A stretch of DNA of 56,997 nucleotides, from contig CADCKR010000004.1 of NCBI GenBank assembly GCA_902802105.1, positions 1-56,997 of the forward strand, in the 5' to 3' direction. Position 1 is the first letter of the stretch; every line of letters begins with the position of its first letter. The notes below the pieces were generated by a model. It was not told the origin of the DNA and made no database searches. It saw only the letters and a list, made by a program, of their open reading frames with translations. The position numbers were made by a program, and so were the translations under genes. Source of the stretch: an uncultured Ruminococcus sp. GTDB lineage: Bacteria > Bacillota > Clostridia > Oscillospirales > Acutalibacteraceae. Positions 52,679-56,997 of this stretch are shown one piece after another.

Positions 52679-52709
52679 TTGACACTTACCTAAGGTAATA
52701 GTTTATAAT
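52679..52709 (+). promoter_or_regulatory. MerR-type promoter with 19-bp spacer and operator
   Basis: A perfect TTGACA (52679-52684) and a perfect TATAAT (52704-52709) are 19 bases apart. The spacer holds the dyad TTACCT-A-AGGTAA (52687-52699). An over-long spacer with a centred dyad is the hallmark of promoters twisted open by MerR-family activators, so the regulator just downstream probably controls itself here. Confidence 0.85.
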
Positions 52710-52746
52710 ATTTATGCATACAGGAGATCAGTTTTTAACTTTGGGA

Positions 52747-52791
52747 AGGGGTTCTCCCCCGTATGACCTGCCGGCACAAAATTGTTTTCCG
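52747..52791 (+). repeat. Dispersed ~45-bp intergenic repeat in the merR leader
   Basis: This reads GGGGTTCTCCCCCGTATGACC, in part (GGTTCTCCCCCGTATGACC), then TGCCGGCACAAAATTGTTTT. It matches the minus-strand element at 10081-10123 over its full length. Here it lies inside the transcribed leader of the TipAS regulator. Confidence 0.65.
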
Positions 52792-52815
52792 TATGATGCA
52801 AAGGAGGTTATTGAC

Positions 52816-53550
52816 ATGATGACAGTCAAACAGGTAAGTGACCTTACGGGCATCAGCATACGCACGCTTCAGTTTTATGACAAGCTTGGTCTGCTCTCTC
52901 CTGCGGAAAGGACAGAAGCAGGCTACAGGCTCTATGATAACAGCTCGCTTGAAAGATTGCAGGAGATACTGCTTTTTCGTGAGCTTGAATTTCCGCTGAA
53001 GGATATAATGCAGATGATAGACGACCCGGATTTTGACAGGAAGAGGGCTCTTGAACAGCACATAAAGCTTCTTGAACTTAAAAAGGAACGTATCGAAGCT
53101 TTGCTGAGGCTTGCACGTGAGATAAGCGGAGAGGAGGAACGCAAAATGGATTTTTCTGCACTGGACAGCAAAAAAATAGAGGAATACACCTCACAGGCCA
53201 GAGCGTCTTGGGGCAGCACAAAGGAGTATAAGGAATTTGAAGCCATCGACAGCAAGCGCACAGACGATCAGCGCCGTGACGCAGCCAAGGGTATGATGGA
53301 TATTTTTGCAAGGCTCGGCAGGAATACTGCGCTGCCGCCGGAAAGCACAGAAACACAGGATATCGTAAGGGAGCTGCACGACTATATAAACGCAAACTTC
53401 TATTCATGCAGCATAGAGGTGTTTGCTTCTCTCGGCAAAATGTACGGCTCAGGAAACGAATTTACACAGAATATCAATAAATCAGCCGGAGAAGGCACAG
53501 CAGAATACGCATCAAGAGCTATTGAGGTCTATTGCAGCAAAGAACAGTGA
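52816..53550 (+). CDS. MerR-family regulator with TipAS ligand-binding domain
   Basis: A 244-residue transcription factor. The winged helix (MTVKQVSDLTGISIRTLQFYDKLGLL) at residues 2-27 (given as VSDLTGISIRTLQFYDKLG) is followed by a dimer coiled coil (about 75-120) and a TipAS domain (about 125-240) with YTSQARASWGST and NKSAGEGTAEYASRAIE. TipAS domains sense thiopeptide and other drugs in TipA, Mta and relatives. No efflux gene follows, so its target beyond itself is unknown. ATG 52816 (or 52819) directly follows AAAGGAGG; an upstream in-frame start at 52714 lacks one. Confidence 0.92.
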   Translation: MMTVKQVSDLTGISIRTLQFYDKLGLLSPAERTEAGYRLYDNSSLERLQEILLFRELEFPLKDIMQMIDDPDFDRKRALEQHIKLLELKKERIEALLRLAREISGEEERKMDFSALDSKKIEEYTSQARASWGSTKEYKEFEAIDSKRTDDQRRDAAKGMMDIFARLGRNTALPPESTETQDIVRELHDYINANFYSCSIEVFASLGKMYGSGNEFTQNINKSAGEGTAEYASRAIEVYCSKEQ

Positions 53551-53582
53551 AGCCCGATGAAGCTGATATCTGCGCATAAAAC

Positions 53583-53626
53583 AACACTGCCGCACTTCAT
53601 TAAGGAGATGCAGCAGTGTTTTATTT
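53583..53626. terminator. Bidirectional terminator between the MerR-TipAS and esterase genes
   Basis: AACACTGC (53583-53590) pairs with GCAGTGTT (53613-53620). T-rich tracts follow on both strands. Confidence 0.85.
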
Positions 53627-54418
53627 TTATGTATATGCTTTTTCAAGGAAGATATGGAGCATATCCCTGAAAGCAAGCTCCCAGGCTGTCTCGTGATGAG
53701 AGTTCTGGGGAACTATCACCTTTCTGTACATATCGGGATTATAGCATGAAGCAAGTATACTGCCGAACATTTCTGTATACTGGCATATTATCAATTCAAG
53801 GCTGTCTGCTCCGCCGGAATAGAGATAGAGGAACGGAGCATTGGCGCTGAGCTTTGAGCTGAACCAGCCTGCAAGGTCCTGCGGGCGGAATATCATAAGT
53901 GTCGGCGAGAAAACGCCCGCCAGGCTGAAAATGTCACTGTTGTTCATTGCTATATAAAGAGACTCTACACCGCCGGATGAGCTGCCGCAGAATGCCGTGT
54001 TCTTTCTGCCTGTCCTGACAGGGAACCTTGCTTCTACAAACGGCATAACGCAGTTTACCACAAAGCTGTCAAAAACCTCACCCTTTGCCGGCGCCATCTT
54101 TTTCATTTCTTCGGGCGCCTGTATCTCTCCGATGCATGAGGGCGTCAGCTCACTTGCTCTCTGAGGCGCTCCCAGGTCGTTATGTATGCCAACGATAACA
54201 GCTCCCCTGCCGTTGAGTTTTCTTTCGTACATAACAGCCTTGTGCGTACTCCAGCAGCCAAGCTCGTTTTGTATTCTCTCGAAGCAGGTCTGACCGTCCG
54301 TCATGTATATAACAGGGAAGGTCTCCCCCTCTTCATGCGCCGGAACGAATATTCTGACAGTCCTGTCGCCTTTTTCGGGATACGGCAGCTTTACCGTAAA
54401 TGTCATATCAGTTATCAT
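53627..54418 (-). CDS. Esterase-like alpha/beta hydrolase (PF00756 type)
   Basis: A 263-residue enzyme without a signal peptide. VRIFVPAHEEGETFPVIYMTDGQ is the family start (given as VRIFVPAHEEGETFPVIYM), GSSSGGVESLYIA is the nucleophile elbow (GxSxGG), Asp is likely in GGADS, and His in NSHHETAWE. It resembles Fes/enterochelin-type and carbohydrate-ester hydrolases. The substrate is unknown. AGGAGG precedes the ATG. Confidence 0.88.
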   Translation of the reverse strand: MITDMTFTVKLPYPEKGDRTVRIFVPAHEEGETFPVIYMTDGQTCFERIQNELGCWSTHKAVMYERKLNGRGAVIVGIHNDLGAPQRASELTPSCIGEIQAPEEMKKMAPAKGEVFDSFVVNCVMPFVEARFPVRTGRKNTAFCGSSSGGVESLYIAMNNSDIFSLAGVFSPTLMIFRPQDLAGWFSSKLSANAPFLYLYSGGADSLELIICQYTEMFGSILASCYNPDMYRKVIVPQNSHHETAWELAFRDMLHIFLEKAYT

Positions 54419-54439
54419 TCATTTTTTCCTCCTTGTTTA

Positions 54440-54800
54440 TATGATTATCGCAGTAAGCATAAAAATAAAAAGAAAGCTTTTATATATATTTGTATGTGTG
54501 TGTAAAATACTTAAAATAAAAAATGCTGTCTGTTTTCTTTACACACTTTACTATAAATATATTTTTGCTTTTATTTTTTTGTATTCTTTCGTTTGATCTT
54601 ATATGCTTTACTGTGTTTTGCTTTGGTTTGATTTACTGTGCTTTGTTTTGGTTTGATTTACTCTACACTTTACTTTGTATTTTTTTACTTTTATTTTATT
54701 TACTTTTATTTACTTTACTTTATGCATAATTCCGGGAATAACTGAGGTTTTTTCCGGAATAACCCCGGTTTTTCCGGGAATAATTCGCAGTGGGGATACT
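54440..54800. repeat. T-rich low-complexity spacer with short tandem repeats
   Basis: About 280 bases (54440-54724) are strongly T-rich on the plus strand. A roughly 26-bp unit containing TTTACTGTG..TTTGGTTTGA is repeated near 54605-54660, and CTTTA/TTTACTTTTATT motifs continue to 54722. Then TCCGGGAATAA-type units recur three times (54731-54785). The spacer 54419-54983 contains no convincing gene; short open frames here simply reflect the composition. Confidence 0.7.
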
Positions 54801-54983
54801 ATAGTGTTAATATTATTGCACACGTGAAAAATTTCAGACAAAAAAACTCCGCAAATAATTATTCCGTAAAACAATTATAACATCTTTTTGCGAATTGGTT
54901 AATACGCATTTTGAATAGATTTATGAATTTATATTTGTTGATTTTTGACACATACTTTATCTGCAAATTGCCTGCCGGTTTTT

Positions 54984-56477
54984 TCAGGAGCCTATAGTTT
55001 TCTGGAAATGCTTTTCGTTTGCTTTTTCAAGAGCCTTAACTATTATTCTCAGCGTTTTTATTCTTGCGTATTTTTTATCGTTGGATTCTATGATATGCCA
55101 GGGTGCATTTTTGGTGCTCGTCTTGCTAAGCATCTCATCAACGGCTATTTCGTAATCGTTCCATTTTTCACGGTTGCGCCAGTCCTCGTCTGTTATCTTC
55201 CACTGCTTTTCGGGTGTGTTTTCGCGCAGAGTAAAGCGTTCAAGCTGAACGTCCTGATCTATATGCAGCCAGAATTTCAGCACCACTGCCCCCCATTCCG
55301 TCAGCATACGTTCAAATTCGTTTATTTCGTGATAAGCTCTGCGCCATTCGTTTTCGGAGCATAGTCCCTCGATGCGCTCTACCATTACCCTGCCGTACCA
55401 TGTTCTGTCAAAAATGCAGATATGTCCTGTTTTGGGCAGTCTTGTCCAGAAGCGCCAGAGATAGTGCCGGTTTGCTTCTGCCGGCTGCGGTGACGCTATC
55501 GGGTGAACGTCAAAGCCTCTCGGGTCAAGCGCATAGGTCAGCCTGCGGATATCGCCGCCCTTGCCGGCTGCGTCCCATCCCTCGAAGCAAAGTATAACGG
55601 GTATCTTCTTGCGGTAAAAGATATTATGCAGCTCGCCTATACGGCTCTGAAGCTTTTTAAGCTCCTTTTTATATTCATCGTTATCTATCACGGGAGAAAG
55701 GTCTACCTCTGCAAGCTTAGGCATTTCTTTGAGCGGAAAATCCTCCTCGGAGGTCACGCCCTCATAGCGTCCCTCCTGCAAAGCGCGGTCTATCCTCTGC
55801 ACAAGCAGGCGAAGCGCATCTCTTGTCGCGGTCTTATGCCTGCTGCCGTCAAGGATATGCCAGCCTGCGATATCGCCTGTTTTATCCATAAATTCATCAT
55901 AAGCCTCCAAAAAGCGCTTATATTCCTTTTGCTGCCAGAGGTCATCATTATCGACGCGCCACTCTGTCGAGTGATCTTCCACAAGTTGGAACAGCCTTTC
56001 AAACTGCACCTGCTTTCCTACATGGAGGAATATCTTCAGGATAATGTAACCGCCGTCACGGAGCTGACGTTCAAACTCATTCACCTGTCTGATGCGGCGC
56101 CTGTACTCATCCTTGCTTATCTCGTGGCGCAGATATTTGCGGATAGCGCTCTCCATCCAGCCGGAATCAAGAAAAGTGACTTTTCCGTTCACGGGAACAG
56201 CCTTCATATACTGATACAGGAAAGGATATCTTTCTTCCGTTTCCGGCAGCACCTTGGGAGATTCAACATGATAAAATCTCGGGTCAAGCTCACTGATAAG
56301 CTCCTTGATAAGCATACCCTTGCCGGCTGCCGCCCATCCCTCGATAAGCACCACAACAGGAATTTTTGCTTTCATAAGAAGTTGCTGCTGTGAGAGCAGC
56401 TGTGCCTGGAGCTGACGTATCTCGTCATTAAGGGCGGTTTTATTCTCGCGTTTTTTGGTTTCAAAATCCTTCAGCAT
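54984..56477 (-). CDS. pap: Two-domain polyphosphate:AMP phosphotransferase (PPK2 family)
   Basis: A 497-residue cytosolic kinase with two tandem PPK2 domains. The N-domain (about 10-235) has Walker A EGWAAAGKG but a lid of DSGWMES. The C-domain (about 260-490) has EGWDAAGKGG and the canonical lid DRTWYGR. Two-domain PPK2 enzymes typically phosphorylate AMP to ADP with polyphosphate, so the C-domain is probably the catalytic one and the N-domain is altered. The length is right for the class. AAGGAGG precedes the ATG. No ppk1 or ppx is nearby. Confidence 0.9.
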   Translation of the reverse strand: MLKDFETKKRENKTALNDEIRQLQAQLLSQQQLLMKAKIPVVVLIEGWAAAGKGMLIKELISELDPRFYHVESPKVLPETEERYPFLYQYMKAVPVNGKVTFLDSGWMESAIRKYLRHEISKDEYRRRIRQVNEFERQLRDGGYIILKIFLHVGKQVQFERLFQLVEDHSTEWRVDNDDLWQQKEYKRFLEAYDEFMDKTGDIAGWHILDGSRHKTATRDALRLLVQRIDRALQEGRYEGVTSEEDFPLKEMPKLAEVDLSPVIDNDEYKKELKKLQSRIGELHNIFYRKKIPVILCFEGWDAAGKGGDIRRLTYALDPRGFDVHPIASPQPAEANRHYLWRFWTRLPKTGHICIFDRTWYGRVMVERIEGLCSENEWRRAYHEINEFERMLTEWGAVVLKFWLHIDQDVQLERFTLRENTPEKQWKITDEDWRNREKWNDYEIAVDEMLSKTSTKNAPWHIIESNDKKYARIKTLRIIVKALEKANEKHFQKTIGS

Positions 56478-56561
56478 TTTTAATCCTCCTTAATTTGGAA
56501 CTTTTTTATATTGTACCATAAATTTTCACTTTTTGCTATAGTTTTATATAATTTTATGCTC

Positions 56562-56582
56562 CGGCGCAGAGCCTGCGCCGGC
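56562..56582. repeat. GC-rich hairpin at the start of the right-edge repeat region
   Basis: CCGGCGCAG (56562-56570) and CTGCGCCGG (56574-56582) are perfect 9-bp arms around AGC. It lies upstream of the polyphosphate phosphotransferase gene and at the start of the repetitive stretch. Confidence 0.6.
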
Positions 56583-56644
56583 GAGCCGCCGGTGCCGTGT
56601 CCGCTCCGCTCGTTTACACTCGCTTTGTTCTTCTCATTCTTTAG

Positions 56645-56997
56645 CCATTCCCGTAGAAGCTGGTGCATCAGCGGTGCTTTGCAAAAACTTTCTTTTACAG
56701 ACGCTGGCGCAGAGCCTGCACCGCTGATTTACTTGCCGCGGCGGCACGGACTACAGTATGTGTTGAACAAGAGCTTTGCAAAGACTTATTTTACAGACGC
56801 TGATTTACTTTCCGCGGCGGCACGGACTACAGTATGTGTTGAACAAGAAGCGAATCGGGAGCGGCAGCTTGCCGCCCGTAGAAGCTGGTGCATCCGCAGT
56901 GCTTTGCAAAAACTTTCTTTTACAGACGCTGGCGCAGAGCCTGCACCGCTGATTTACTTGCCGCGGCGGCACGGACTACAGTATGTGTTGAACAAGA
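56645..56997. repeat. Tandem intergenic repeat array (225-bp period) running off the right edge
   Basis: A block starting CCGTAGAAGCTGGTGCATC and ending AGTATGTGTTGAACAAGA occurs at 56651-56772 and again at 56876-56997, nearly identical over 122 bases and exactly 225 bases apart. A shorter copy (about 56771-56848) lacks an internal 20-base piece. Each block holds TTTACAGACGCT and CCGCGGCGGCACGGACTAC. A related diverged copy lies at 34400-34480. No gene is credible here; the array continues beyond the window. Confidence 0.88.

Noticed and set aside
54523-54729. 68-codon frame of Phe/Leu/Cys residues
   Set aside because: It is a direct product of T-rich repeats, with no ribosome site; composition, not a gene.
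56480-56668. 62-codon leftward frame upstream of the polyphosphate gene
   Set aside because: It lies in the spacer and repeat region, has no ribosome site and matches no family.

Overview
The window looks like chromosomal DNA of a low-to-mid GC, Gram-positive anaerobe of the Clostridia, most likely a Ruminococcus-type gut bacterium (Oscillospiraceae). This rests on the gene set and on the style of the sequence: strong AAGGAGG ribosome sites, clear sigma-A promoters with 17-bp spacers, a sporulation sigma factor (SigG), a MecA-type adaptor, FtsEX with a secreted M23 hydrolase, a two-gene minimal SUF system, a NifU-like/GGGtGRT pair and a large secreted pullulanase. I see no rRNA or tRNA gene, no CRISPR array, and no transposase, integrase or phage gene. 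The genus is an inference.

Layout. 1-5950: the edge of a leftward gene, an AGCS amino-acid symporter, a repeat-stalked VanY lipoprotein carboxypeptidase, a leftward yerC-methyltransferase-hslO operon and a ferredoxin. 6132-10260: sigG, a cysteine/glycine-rich tiny membrane peptide, a 173-aa unknown protein, then a stand-alone reverse transcriptase directly preceded by a strongly structured, probably non-coding segment, and a VanZ-like gene that appears frameshifted. 10261-13553: leftward operon fhs-tsaE-tsaB-rpiB. 13798-23735: a rightward run with the minimal SUF pair (smsC-smsB), an SGNH hydrolase, a small membrane protein, tepA, uppP, ftsK/spoIIIE and htpG.

23961-44478 is mostly leftward: GGGtGRT plus the NifU-like scaffold, an RluA pseudouridine synthase, a small P-loop protein, a zinc-finger membrane protein with galU and pgi, ftsE-ftsX-M23 peptidase, the pullulanase, secD-secF, an aminotransferase and a PP2C phosphatase. 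A small rightward lipoprotein gene lies just before the phosphatase. 44662-46444: pyrophosphatase and a FIVAR-like membrane protein. 46497-54418: a 1292-aa REC/HD-GYP/PAS protein with degenerate GGDEF and EAL-like modules, a DUF3810 protein, mecA, a MerR-TipAS regulator and an esterase. 54420-end: a T-rich low-complexity spacer, a two-domain polyphosphate:AMP phosphotransferase and a tandem repeat array that runs off the window.

How the genes work together. Two Fe-S modules and a ferredoxin point to heavy anaerobic Fe-S demand. FtsEX/M23, FtsK, UppP and VanY form a cell-envelope and division group. Pullulanase, Pgi and GalU link starch debranching to hexose phosphate and UDP-glucose. Hsp33, HtpG, MecA and TepA cover protein quality control.

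The most unusual part is 7390-9370 (unknown protein, structured RNA candidate, reverse transcriptase). Also notable are the cysteine-rich peptide after sigG, the degenerate c-di-GMP mega-protein, and several families of intergenic repeats (a ~45-bp dispersed element, GTAAAG/CTTTAC palindromes, a 134-bp tandem duplication and a 225-bp-period array).
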